This document shows positions 20,102 through 30,200 of a stretch of DNA of 64,000 bases, one piece after another. Numbering within the stretch: the stretch's first letter is position 1; every line of letters starts with the position of its first letter. Origin of the DNA: Fragilaria crotonensis (taxonomy: Eukaryota; Bacillariophyta; Fragilariophyceae; Fragilariales; Fragilariaceae); the NCBI GenBank assembly GCA_022925895.1, contig JAKSYS010000108.1, positions 54,928 through 118,927 of the forward strand, given 5' to 3'. Below the pieces are notes generated by a model that saw nothing but the letters and a program-made list of their open reading frames with translations, was not told the origin of the DNA and did not search any database. A program made the position numbers and the translations under genes.

Positions 20102-21840
20102 CGTCCACAACGTCAATTTCCAAGGCTGAACTGTACGGGAGGTGAGTCGACTCCTGAAAACTTCTCGTAGTATCGGTTGGGAGAGTTTGATGAAAGTGAA
20201 TTTATTGTGAGCGCATCAAGTGAGCAGTTTTGGATAGATAGTTTAGTAAAGAAAAATCATGAATCGTTGAGATAAGAAATACTGTTTGTCCAGCATGTAT
20301 ATACGTGTATAATCGCATCATCATGAAACATGAAACAGGGGTTTCATTGCATCCTGCATACTCCCAGTACGACAGGTACAAGTACTTGTACAGTACTCTT
20401 TTTTCCGAGTACAACACTGTATGATATATCGTATATCGTACACATATATCACATACAAACGACACACACTATGCATAATCTTTTCTTTCATATACTGTAA
20501 TTCAATCATACTGGTCGGTGCACCCGTTCTTCGATTTTCGGGTTCCGTTCCTCTATTCGTAATTCGTACACTTTATAGGATGTCATGGCTCATGGCTCGT
20601 GGCGCTTCACCAAGCAAGGATTAGAAAAGTGTCTGCACGGACCGTCAAATTCGGTACAATTACAAGTACTGGAGCTTACCGAGAGGTGAAAAAGCCTACG
20701 GTTATCATAGGTGATTTCTCCACCGTTTATTTAGAGGAGTACATGATAGACAAATTGAGGTTGTCCCAGTAGTCTGAGTGAAGTACTATGTTGGCATTCC
20801 TGGCCAACAACCCAAGGAGGAAGCAAGCAACGATTTGAAGAGTAAGAGCTGGAAGTCTCCATTGGCACCATCCTGAGAAGCCAAGTCCAATAACTCACAA
20901 GACATCAGGAGTTGTTGCCACCAAATGTAAGACATAGTACTTGTTCTCAAGAACATTGTGCTAGCCAAATGTGCCAGCAAGGGTCCAAAGAGCACAGATC
21001 CAGTCAGGCATCAACATTGGAAAGGGGGATACATAGTTCAGAGGTATCAGGATGTATGCACAGTAGTTTTAAGTGCTACCAGGCAGCTAGATGGCTGTTG
21101 ACAATTCATTGTAACACTCCTGTATCCAAGTGCTCACCAGCCATTGTTGATAATGGATAAACTTTAAGTGACTTTTTGAAGATTCAATCGTACTAGAACA
21201 TGGAAATGTAATCCAGGTGAGCCAAAGACAACATCATTCAAAAAGTGTTCACAAATCACAAGTGTTTCTACACCACCTCAAGTTAATCTTCTGGAGCATG
21301 TGGTTTTGAGTGTGTTGAACTACTAGTAGCTAGAGACAGACAAGAATGCTGGCATATTTGTATAGTGACTTTTTGTTGTGAAGGATGATGATGGGTTTCA
21401 ATTTTGCGTCAAGTTTGTGTTACCTCATTGTCACCAGGACATCCTCCTCATCAATTGTCAGTTACAGTGGAATTACAAGTTGAGAATAAGAGTAAGCAGC
21501 ACGTACAGTCATGGTGCCATCACTTGATGCAATCATGTCTTTTTAAACATTAGACTACTACTATTGGTGCTATGTTTGATATTGTCCATGATGCGGATAA
21601 CAATCCAGAATGATGGCAGGAAAGAGAGTTTTGGCTGCAAACCACCAGGCACATGCATGGACAACCAATAATACAGCCAGATCTTTGAAGATTGGGACAT
21701 GCCGCTCCGTCTGATCTCAATGCCACAGATGGGAGAAGGGTCACATTTGAATTCAACCTCAAAACCTTCTTCTACAAATAACATGCGTCCTTCTACGACC
21801 CCAAGGATTATGTTTAAAACACGCCTTATAAACCGAAGGA
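20102..21840. other. 1.7 kb region without a supported gene
   Basis: The near part (20102-20650) is AT-rich with GTAC-type palindromes. From 20750 to 21800 the minus strand has scattered coding-like fragments (for example 20786-20995 and 21533-21880) without a start-to-stop gene. They look like a decayed repeat, which I cannot name. Confidence 0.4.
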
Positions 21841-21999
21841 TCCGATTAGAATGCAAGGAAATGACGTCAAGCCGTACCAATCAGCATGCTCTCCATACGT
21901 TACTGTCAAACTGGAGTACTGTATAACAGTAGGTACTACGTGAAACGGCCAGTACTGTGACGTCAGGTGTGACGTCATTCCCTTGCATTCTAATCGAAA
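21841..21999 (+). mobile_element. MITE, family 1 copy 2 (159 bp)
   Basis: The left TIR TCCGATTAGAATGCAAGG plus AATGACGTCA is mirrored on the right as TGACGTCATT, CCTTGCATTCTAATCGAA. The interior (GTACCAATCAGCATGCTCTC, TACTGTCAAACTG, GTACTGTATAACAG, CCAGTACTGTGACGTC) aligns with the reverse complement of 7111-7268. The two copies thus share interior and outermost TCCGATTAG but differ in part of the TIR. Non-coding. Confidence 0.75.
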
Positions 22000-22577
22000 C
22001 CTTTCACCCTTCACGCCCTCCATTCATCGTTGCTACTGTACAAAGTGCGCCTATGCGGTAGACCTTTGGCACCTCTTCTTGGTCTTCATTGTACTGTATG
22101 CATACAGAAGCTACGAGAAAAGATCAGTTAATATTTACTGTACTGTATCGTGAAAGCCCGGTAACGCCGGTAACTCACCTCTGCCTGGTATCATATCGCA
22201 AATTGAATGTTTGTATGCATGAGTACTTAGGCTATAATTTAGCAACCAGAAATGGTATTTAGAGAGAATCACCAAACCTTGCGGGCTTGCAGGGCTTACC
22301 AGTTAATCATATATATCGGTGTAGATTATCGGTACAAGTACTTGCAGGTGCTCTGCGTCCACAAGCACACACATGTAGCACTACCTGGTACAGTACCTCA
22401 CAACGGAGCAATCGACCAGTCTGTGCATACGTGTTTTCCCGCGCAAACATCGCCATCACTATGACATCAACATTTGCCAAACCCTGACTTACGCTGATTC
22501 GGTGATTGTCAAGGGAGCTCGTCTTAAACATTGGAGAGAAAACTGCAACTGAATCTACGATCTGCGCTATCCAAGTC
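22000..22577. other. Upstream region of the 804-aa membrane-protein gene
   Basis: No separate gene seen. It presumably contains the promoter or 5' UTR of the gene starting at 22578. The reading frame stays open upstream to 22506 but has no ATG there. Confidence 0.4.
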
Positions 22578-24992
22578 ATGCCTTGGAAGAAGTCTGCATT
22601 CGAAGTGATTGCTTCGGCACGAAAGACAGCCAAACCTGAAACCAATGTGGCTGCACCTCGCCCCGTACGTACCAGCACATCGACTACTGTGACAACTCCA
22701 GAGACGTCTGCTTCTTCCTTGAGTGGTTCGCCACTGCCGACGCATTCTCGCAGTAACACGAAGCCTAATCTGACGAAGACACAGGCACCAATCAGCGAAT
22801 GTCGGCCAGATACGATTCCCAAGTCCCGAAATTTGGGAGATGAACCAGCGGCTACGTCATCGATATCCACACGCGCTACAGCAGTGTTGTCGGACCGAAA
22901 GGCCGTCAAATCTACGCCTGTACAAGTGCCAAAGTCAGAAAACGCTCCTAGACCGTCTATATCTGCGACGACACAGCCAACTCGGGTGAAGTCACCGACT
23001 TCTCCCTCAGCTGTAGCCATGTCGTTACCGCAACCCGTGCGAACTTCCGGCACTTCAGCCAGAAGAGGTGCTTCCGAGTTGGTTGCCTCTTCTCGACAAG
23101 TCACGGTTATCAAGCCTACCCCGGCGCGTGAAAAGATCTTGGTTGAATCATCCAAGCTTCCATCACGCGAAAAATCAGTGACAAAGCAACCACCTCAGAT
23201 TGAATCACTGGCGTCTCTCCCAGTTGTCACTGCGTCGGAATCGCAACCCAGGCGAACGTCCAGTGCTTCAGTCAGGAAAGGCGCTCCAGACTTGATTTCC
23301 TCTTCTCGGCAAGTCGTGGTTATCAAGCCTAACCCGACGCGTGAGAAGCCCTTGGTTGAATCATCCAAGCTTCCATCCCGCGAAATAGACAAGGTTCCTC
23401 TTCCTGTTCTCCGCAATACAGTTGTACCCCAGACGACGGATAAGATTGGAAACACAACACTGCACACACGACCTGCAAAGCAACCACAACCAGAAGGACA
23501 GATCTCCTCTACTAGTAGCGGTACGGCACCTTTGTCTCAGCAACCCCGTATGTTCAGGCCGCTGTCGGAAAACGAAGCTACACAGACGGTTCAACGAATG
23601 CCCATCATTGGACCTACCGATGCAATAAAGATCAAAATCAGAGAACAATCGAAACATCGGAGTGCATTCGAAAGGATTTCTCCAGCGAAACCGATCGTAT
23701 CATCGCCACCACCAAGTGAAACTGTGATGAGCTCTCTGAGTTCTGAGCCTAGCCCTTACTGTTCAGTTGAGATGACAGTGTCACCAGGGAAGAAAAAAGC
23801 GATACCCAAGTATCTGGAGTTACCAAAATCGGAACATGTAGTTTTCGACGCGTCATCACCAGAGGCTTTAGCTGCAATGTCCGCTGCTTACACATTTGAT
23901 CTGACACAGATGCAGTCTCCACCAAAACCTACCTATTTGCACCAGTCGACGAAACGGAAAGACCCTACCCCTCAGAAATCGAATAAACAAACCTTTGCCA
24001 CGTCGTCACAAGATGCTTTGGCTACCATGGCTGCTGCTTTCGCTCATGATCAGGCGTTTACGCTTCCACCGAAGAGCAATGCAGAGAAAAACGATCAATT
24101 CTCAAGATATCCTGAGAAGCCAAAGTATACCAGCTACGACGATGACATCCCATCCAAAAGATACAACCATCGCGTCGTTGATTTGGGCAGTTTGCATGGC
24201 AATAAATTCTCCGCGTTTGTGGTCTGCGCTGTCTGCGAAATCCTGCACTTTCTGTACACATCGAAACCGTCTACTCATTTGAGACTCATCAACCTGGTGC
24301 TCGCCGTCAGTCTCTATTCCGGCGTCTTCGACACGCATGTACAGCGGGCACCACTCGGAATGATGCTCAACCGACTTGCCGCATGGATCTTGGCCCTGTT
24401 GGCGCTGTCCACGTCTGTCTATACATCACCCGAGGCAAAGTGGCAGGTGGGTGAAACGCGCCTTCTCAACATGGTTGGTACCTTTGTGTTTCCACTCGCG
24501 CTCCTGGATTCCATCAACGTCCTTCGCGCTGAGATACGCTGCCGCAACTTCATTTTGAAGGGCTTTGTGGTGGAATGTCTCTACGTCTACTGCTTCATTT
24601 TGGGAGTGCCAATTGCCCGGTTACTCTTGGCGGACGACGCGGCAGCCTCTCTGTGCGAACGATATCCGTTGCCAGAAACCATGTACATTGTTTCCATCTT
24701 TTCGGCATTGGTTGTTGCGATTGAATACTTTTTCGTCTGCCAAGTCGCAGCTGGGAATTTCTCCAAAGAATTCTGGCAAGGCATGACCTCCATTCTATGG
24801 GGATTCATTCACGCACCTGGATGCGCGTTTCTGGTTGGAAAGTTGAATGGGCTAAAAGCTGGTGGATACGTTTACGCTGCGTCATTCGTTATTTTCTTAA
24901 TCGGGAGATTGTTCGAGCCACTGCTAGAAGAGACTGGATGGCTTCGGTACAGGGAAACGAGCACGTCTCCGCCGACTAAGAAGTTGGATTAA
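22578..24992 (+). CDS. Ser/Thr/Pro-rich multi-pass membrane protein (804 aa)
   Basis: The first ATG of the open frame is at 22578 (MPWKKSAFEVIASARK). Residues 1 to about 535 are hydrophilic and rich in Ser, Thr, Pro and Lys. They contain an imperfect internal repeat: TSARRGASELVASSRQVTVI with REKILVESSKLPSRE near 23040-23170, and SVRKGAPDLISSSRQVVVIK with REKPLVESSKLPSRE near 23260-23390. There is also a second, shorter repeat (SPEALAAMSAAYTFD / SQDALATMAAAFAHD). From residue about 536 there are roughly seven hydrophobic segments (AFVVCAVCEILHFLY, LINLVLAVSLYSG, ILALLALSTSVY and others). I do not recognise the family. The long disordered N-terminus suggests a regulated membrane protein (inference). 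No intron is needed. Confidence 0.65.
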   Translation: MPWKKSAFEVIASARKTAKPETNVAAPRPVRTSTSTTVTTPETSASSLSGSPLPTHSRSNTKPNLTKTQAPISECRPDTIPKSRNLGDEPAATSSISTRATAVLSDRKAVKSTPVQVPKSENAPRPSISATTQPTRVKSPTSPSAVAMSLPQPVRTSGTSARRGASELVASSRQVTVIKPTPAREKILVESSKLPSREKSVTKQPPQIESLASLPVVTASESQPRRTSSASVRKGAPDLISSSRQVVVIKPNPTREKPLVESSKLPSREIDKVPLPVLRNTVVPQTTDKIGNTTLHTRPAKQPQPEGQISSTSSGTAPLSQQPRMFRPLSENEATQTVQRMPIIGPTDAIKIKIREQSKHRSAFERISPAKPIVSSPPPSETVMSSLSSEPSPYCSVEMTVSPGKKKAIPKYLELPKSEHVVFDASSPEALAAMSAAYTFDLTQMQSPPKPTYLHQSTKRKDPTPQKSNKQTFATSSQDALATMAAAFAHDQAFTLPPKSNAEKNDQFSRYPEKPKYTSYDDDIPSKRYNHRVVDLGSLHGNKFSAFVVCAVCEILHFLYTSKPSTHLRLINLVLAVSLYSGVFDTHVQRAPLGMMLNRLAAWILALLALSTSVYTSPEAKWQVGETRLLNMVGTFVFPLALLDSINVLRAEIRCRNFILKGFVVECLYVYCFILGVPIARLLLADDAAASLCERYPLPETMYIVSIFSALVVAIEYFFVCQVAAGNFSKEFWQGMTSILWGFIHAPGCAFLVGKLNGLKAGGYVYAASFVIFLIGRLFEPLLEETGWLRYRETSTSPPTKKLD

Positions 24993-25093
24993 GTTGCATA
25001 GCAGCTGAAGCGAATTGCACGAAGGGGCATCACAGCTTAATAAATAATATCTCTATTCTTGAGCCACAAAATCCTCATTGCACACGCGCTAGT

Positions 25094-25675
25094 CTAATCC
25101 CTATGAGGCCTCTGGTTCATGTATTGACGTTGCTGTCGTCCGTCATAATTGATCCGAGCTCGCTGATTCGCTTCAGCAACCTTCGCTAGGCCGTACAAGC
25201 CTCCTGCTGTGGCTCCAAACATGGCCAGTAGGTACGATGCCACAAATGCAAAGGCAGCACATGAGGCCGCGAGAAAGAAGAAAACAGCGACAATAGGGTT
25301 CGCTTGATAGTCGCGAACAATGCCCCACAAACCAAAGATGAAGAAGATGAGCGCCATAACAAGGCCCATGCTGAAATTCACCAGAACTTGCATCAAGACA
25401 CGCATGGCGTATTGCATCATGTTTTCATCGCGACTCATGGAACGTATTCCGATGAACCTAATATAAGAAGGCAACGCAAAGTGGTGAGCAGATGAAATCT
25501 CAGGAGTAAACAGTTCCAAAGGACGTGCTTTACGACTCTAAACTTACATGGCATCCCACATACTTTGGCGTTTTGCAAACTGCTGACCAGAATTAAATGT
25601 TGACCAGAAGCGATCCTTTACTTCGGAAACGCCAACCTCACTGAAGAGGCCAGCCACTGCCTTGGCGTCGGACAT
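25094..25675 (-). CDS. Small two-TM membrane protein, two exons (163 aa)
   Basis: Exon 1 is 25675-25548 and starts MSDAKAVAGLFSEVGVSEVK. The intron 25547-25458 (90 bp) has a GTAAGT donor and TATTAG acceptor and joins GAT GCC AT to G TTC ATC in frame. Exon 2 is 25457-25094. The product has a soluble N-terminus, a hydrophobic hairpin (LVMALIFFIFGLWGIV and IVAVFFFLAASCAAFAFVAS, then LLAMFGATAGGLYGLA) and a basic Arg/Gln/Asn-rich tail. Family not recognised; it is probably a conserved membrane protein of an organelle or endomembrane. It follows the next minus-strand gene by 82 bp. Confidence 0.6.
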
Positions 25676-25757
25676 GCGAGCATGTCCATCTTAACGAATC
25701 CTGTCTAATGTATACTTCGCCGTCTCCATTCGTTGTTTGTTACGTTGACAAAGTGAG

Positions 25758-26057
25758 TCACATGTGAACCATCCCTTGGTCGCTCGGTAGGCGGCATCTG
25801 CCGCTGCAAATCGATTTTGAGGCTTCAAATTCCGCTTGCAGATCAATGGTGTCCATAATCGAATTGTATTTCCGCCTCTGTTCCATGGTCAGGCGCGCCC
25901 CAGAGCCCATCATGAGCAGAACAATTATTCCAAAGAGATATGAACCAGCAATCACCTTGTTCCTCCTCGCAAATCCTGCGGCTCCGCGCAGAATCATGGT
26001 GCCCACATCACCAGGTTCCGGGAGAACAATCTGACGTCCCGCATTTGGATGATTCAT
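25758..26057 (-). CDS. Small single-TM protein (99 aa)
   Basis: ATG at 26057. The N-terminus has PGDVGTMILRGAAGFARRNK, then one hydrophobic segment (VIAGSYLFGIIVLLMMGSGA), then a charged stretch (MEQRRKYNSIMDTIDLQAEF). The end (SICSGRCRLPSDQGMVHM) looks less protein-like and could be read-through into an intron or UTR, since a TTTGCAG acceptor-like site sits at its start. No family recognised. It is codirectional with, and 82 bp upstream of, the two-TM gene. Confidence 0.5.
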   Translation of the reverse strand: MNHPNAGRQIVLPEPGDVGTMILRGAAGFARRNKVIAGSYLFGIIVLLMMGSGARLTMEQRRKYNSIMDTIDLQAEFEASKSICSGRCRLPSDQGMVHM

Positions 26058-26905
26058 GGTCTTTATTTGCTTGTTTCGATGTAACGTAGATTTGAACTGA
26101 GATTTAATCTCAAAATGATGTCAAGGCGTCATTCGGATGTTGTGTTGGGCAAACCGACATCATCGAGATTCATCGAAGATCGCTTCAGCAGCAGGCTGCG
26201 CCCGTATGTTCATACTACCGGTAGATGTCTATAACAGTAGTAGCATGTAGCGTGCTACCATAGAGAACCTGCGCCGGCATTCATAAATGCAACGCGTAAC
26301 GCGTGGCGATTTGTTGCCAATCCACCAATCACCGAAGAAAACATGACGAAACCGGAAGAGGTACCCGTATACCAGTATACCAGTATGCTTGCGAACATAT
26401 TAGACGATGGTACTGTACTACGAGTTCCGAGCTACAAGCGTACTGTAGCCCTCGAGCACTATAAGCAGTACTCCAGTACTCGTAGAATAGTATTGGAGCA
26501 CAGGAGCAGGGCATCATAGTCATCATGTCATCATCGCAATGGGACTTCGAACCCTCCAATGATGGAGTGCCAGAGTTTCGTTGAGCCCTCGACTCCTCTA
26601 CTGCGGATCAGTAGACTACAAGTAGTACATGATTGAAGTCGAACTGGAGAACTCCCTCCGTCACTCACTGAGTATAAACTTAAAATCCTGCGCATTCTCC
26701 GGCCCTTGACTCCGGATTGATAGTTCAGCGCCTACACCTCCTTGCGAATCACTGCACTGCTTGCTTGTCACAAGCCATTGCTGGGAGTTCTGATTGCTCC
26801 TTGGATTGAATTTCAAGGGTCAGTATCTAAATCTCACGCCGCAGCACCTTCATAGTAGCATTCGGAAGCACTATGTGTGTATAGTGGAGATACGAAGTGT
26901 TCGCA
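26058..26905. other. Intergenic region up to the copia insertion site
   Basis: No gene seen. It has abundant GTAC/CCAGTACT words. The copia element inserted at GCGCC (26906-26910). Confidence 0.5.
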
Positions 26906-26910
26906 GCGCC

Positions 26911-27148
26911 TGTTGGAATATCTAGGAAATTCAAGAAGAATTTTCACGATTAGAGTCATTCAGTCTATGACTACCCAAGATCGAAAATTTACATGAAATG
27001 CATTCAGAGATAAGATCTCATACTTTACTAAAACTCTTAGGAACGATTACATCGAACACTGTACATCTACAACCTATTTGACCCCTGACATATCCTCAAG
27101 GGATATAAGAAGGCTATCGTGAGTAGACCTCGGGGTGCAATTTCAACA
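26911..27148 (+). repeat. 5' LTR of copia element
   Basis: Direct copy of 32184-32422, starting TGTTGGAATATC and ending GCAATTTCAACA. It contains ATACTTTACTAAAACT at 27020-27035, complementary to the sequence just after the LTR. Confidence 0.95.
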
Positions 27149-27163
27149 GTTTTAGTAAAGTAT
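27148..27163 (+). promoter_or_regulatory. Putative self-complementary primer-binding site
   Basis: AGTTTTAGTAAAGTAT at the end of, and directly after, the 5' LTR is the exact reverse complement of 27020-27035 inside the LTR. It occupies the position where the minus-strand primer anneals in LTR elements, and no usual TGG-type tRNA match is seen. This resembles the self-priming of Tf1-like elements. Confidence 0.55.
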
Positions 27164-27233
27164 CCGGGCAAGGATAGCACCGTAAAGAGTACCGGACCAC
27201 GAAGTGTCTGAAGAAGACCCACAGGGCGATAAC

Positions 27234-30200
27234 ATGAGTAGTAAAGGGCGTTTTGCGAAGAAAGGCAAGGGCAGCAAGTCCCAGACGAAAGGAAGTTATT
27301 CCAACGCACCAGCTGCTAGTAAGAAGCAGTATGTGACCGATTATAATTATTATCTCGGATCATCGAAGCAAGCGTCTGACTACGAAACGACGACAGAATT
27401 TCTGATCAATCATATCAAGAAACTGTACGACTACGGAAATGACATTGGATCCGCGCTTGAGAAGCTAGAGTCCATTGATACAACGGCATGGAAACCATCT
27501 ATGCAAGTGAGCGGAGAGACCGACGAAGAGATTCGCGCGATTGAGAACAAGCAGTACGAAATCGAGTTCAAGTCGGATTACGATACTTATCGAAAGCGCA
27601 TGCAGGTTTATGAAAATAACCTTACCAAAGCGTATGCACTGCTTTGGGAGCGTTGCGCAAAAGCCATGAAGAATAAAATTGAGGCTCGCTCCGATTACGA
27701 CAAGATTAAAAACAATCCGATCCTGTTGTTGAAGGCAATAAAGGAACACGCATTGAACTACCAAGAGAACAGGTATTCGATGTCGATTGTGTTGGATGCG
27801 TTGAGAACGCTACTGGGCACCAAGCAAAAGGAGGGCGAGAGTTTGCAGGACTTCACCAAGAGATTCCGCGTGGCAAGAGACGTGCTCAAGTCACATATCG
27901 GAGGTCCAATTATATTGACAAAAATTGTGGAGGCCATGGAAGGTTACGCGGAAGCCGATGACGACAAGCGAGAGAAAATGCACGAACAAGCATTCAATCA
28001 GTTTCTTGCGTTCTTGTATCTGGACAACGCCGATAAGGCTAAGTACGGTTCCATCCTAACTGGTTTGAACACGCAACAATCGCTCGGAAACGACCAGTAT
28101 CCGAAAAGTATAACAGAGTCGAACAACGTGCTAAGCAACCACAAGTTTGACACCATGCCGAACAAATCCAGTGGAAAGAAGAACAACTCCACAGACGGCA
28201 ACAAGGGTAAGGACAAGAAGGATGACGACAAGGACGAAGACGAAGTCAATCTGTCGTTCGCACAACTCGAAGGGAAGTGCTACTGCTGCGGAAAAGCAGG
28301 TCACAAGTCGCCATCGTGTCGCGATAAAGGAAAACCCAAAGAGGAATGGGCGATTAATAAGGCCCAGAGCCATGCGCAGACGACAGCATCGTCAGACGCA
28401 AGCTCGGTGACTCCGCCATCAATCAACAACACGCCGCCGTCAAGTTCGAGCTCGAGTGTAACAGGATGGGCCGGAGCACACATTGAGTTGCAGTTCCAGC
28501 AATTCGATGCGCACGAAATGCGAGACTGGATATTATTGGACAACCAATCAAGCGTTAGCGTCTTTTGTAATAAAGAGCTGGTCCAAAATATTCGGAGGTC
28601 AAACGACGGCGACATGCATTTGTCGACGAATGGAGGGGTCTTGGTGACAACTCACAAGGCCGATCTCCCTCAATGGGGAGAAGTGTGGTTCAACGAATCA
28701 GCAATCACTAACATCATCAGCTATGCCGAGATGGCAGACCGCTACCGCATTACATATGACTCCGGAAAGGAAGATGCGTTTATTGTCCATCTCAGCGATG
28801 ACAAGGCCGTCCGATTCACCAGACTCGGTAACAACTTATATGTCTTTAAGCCTCCGATCAAGAAGCAGGTACAGCTTTTAAACACAGTTGAGGAAAACAA
28901 GACTTTTTTCACACAGCGTCAATTCGAAAGAGCGAAGAGAGCTCGTGATCTATATCACGCTTTGGGCACGCCATCGATTACCGATTTCAAGGCGATGTTG
29001 CGCATGAATACTATCATAGGCAATCCAGTTACAACTGAAGACATCGTTATGGCCGAACAAATTTTCGGGACCGACATTGGTCGGATCAAGGGCAAGACGA
29101 CTCGTCGCAAGCCTGCACCTGTCGTTAGTGATTACATTGAGATTCCGAAGGAGTTAATTGCTACGCAACGTAACGTGACCCTTTGCATGGACGCTATGAA
29201 GGTTAACGGACTTTCGTTTTTAACGACCGTCTCGAGGAACATACAATACAGGACGGCGCAATATGTCAAGCATCAAACGGCTGAAATCTATCGCGAAGTA
29301 CTTGGACAAGTTTTTCGCGTATACAACGCTGGCGGTTTTCAGGTGACAACCATTCGGTGCGATAACGAGTTCCGTCCACTTATCGAACCGCTTGCCGACG
29401 AATTTGAGGTCGTCATGAATTTTGCCAACGCTCAAGAGCATGTGCCGGAAGCAGAGCGAAACAATCGCGTTATTAAAGAACGCGTACGGGCTACCTATCA
29501 TCGGTTGCCGTATAGACAGCTGACCAAGACGATGGTCAAAATGTTGGTATCAGAATCAGCTAAGAAGCTGAATTTCTTTCCGTCCAAGAACGGAGTTTCT
29601 AAGTTCTACAGTCCGAGGATGATGTTACATCAAAGGAACCTCGACTATTCGCGACATTGCCGATACGCACTAGGGACGTACGTCCAAGCTCACGAAGAGC
29701 CCAAACATTCGAGCACGAATGCGCCGCGCAGTTTAGACTGCATCTATCTCCGGTATAAAGATAATCTTCAAGGTGGACATGAACTACTTCATCTACCTAC
29801 CAATTCCATCATCACACGGCGAAACATCACGTCAGTTCCGATTACTCCAGCCATTGTCAGTCAAGTTCACACGCTTGCACAGGCCGAGGATATGCCCGCC
29901 GGTCTAAAGATCGAAAACCGTACAGGTCAGATCTTTTATGACAGTGCGTGGATTCCAGGAGTGGATTATGACGAAGAACAGTTCGACGACGACCTCGACG
30001 ACGAAAACTTTGAGCATGAAGAAGATCAAGACGACGACCCAAATGATCAACTACCTGAAGGTCAGTACGATTATGACGACGGTGACGACGACGATCTGCT
30101 CGACTACGAGGATGATGCAATGTCAGATGACGATGATGACGATGACGGTCAAGACCCACATGCCAACAATGCAGGAGTGGCGGCAGAAGTTATCCAAGGT

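Noticed and set aside
22307-23155. A 282-aa minus-strand ORF
   Set aside because: Shadow of the Ser/Pro-rich N-terminal half of the plus-strand 804-aa gene. The plus-strand frame continues into clear TM segments.
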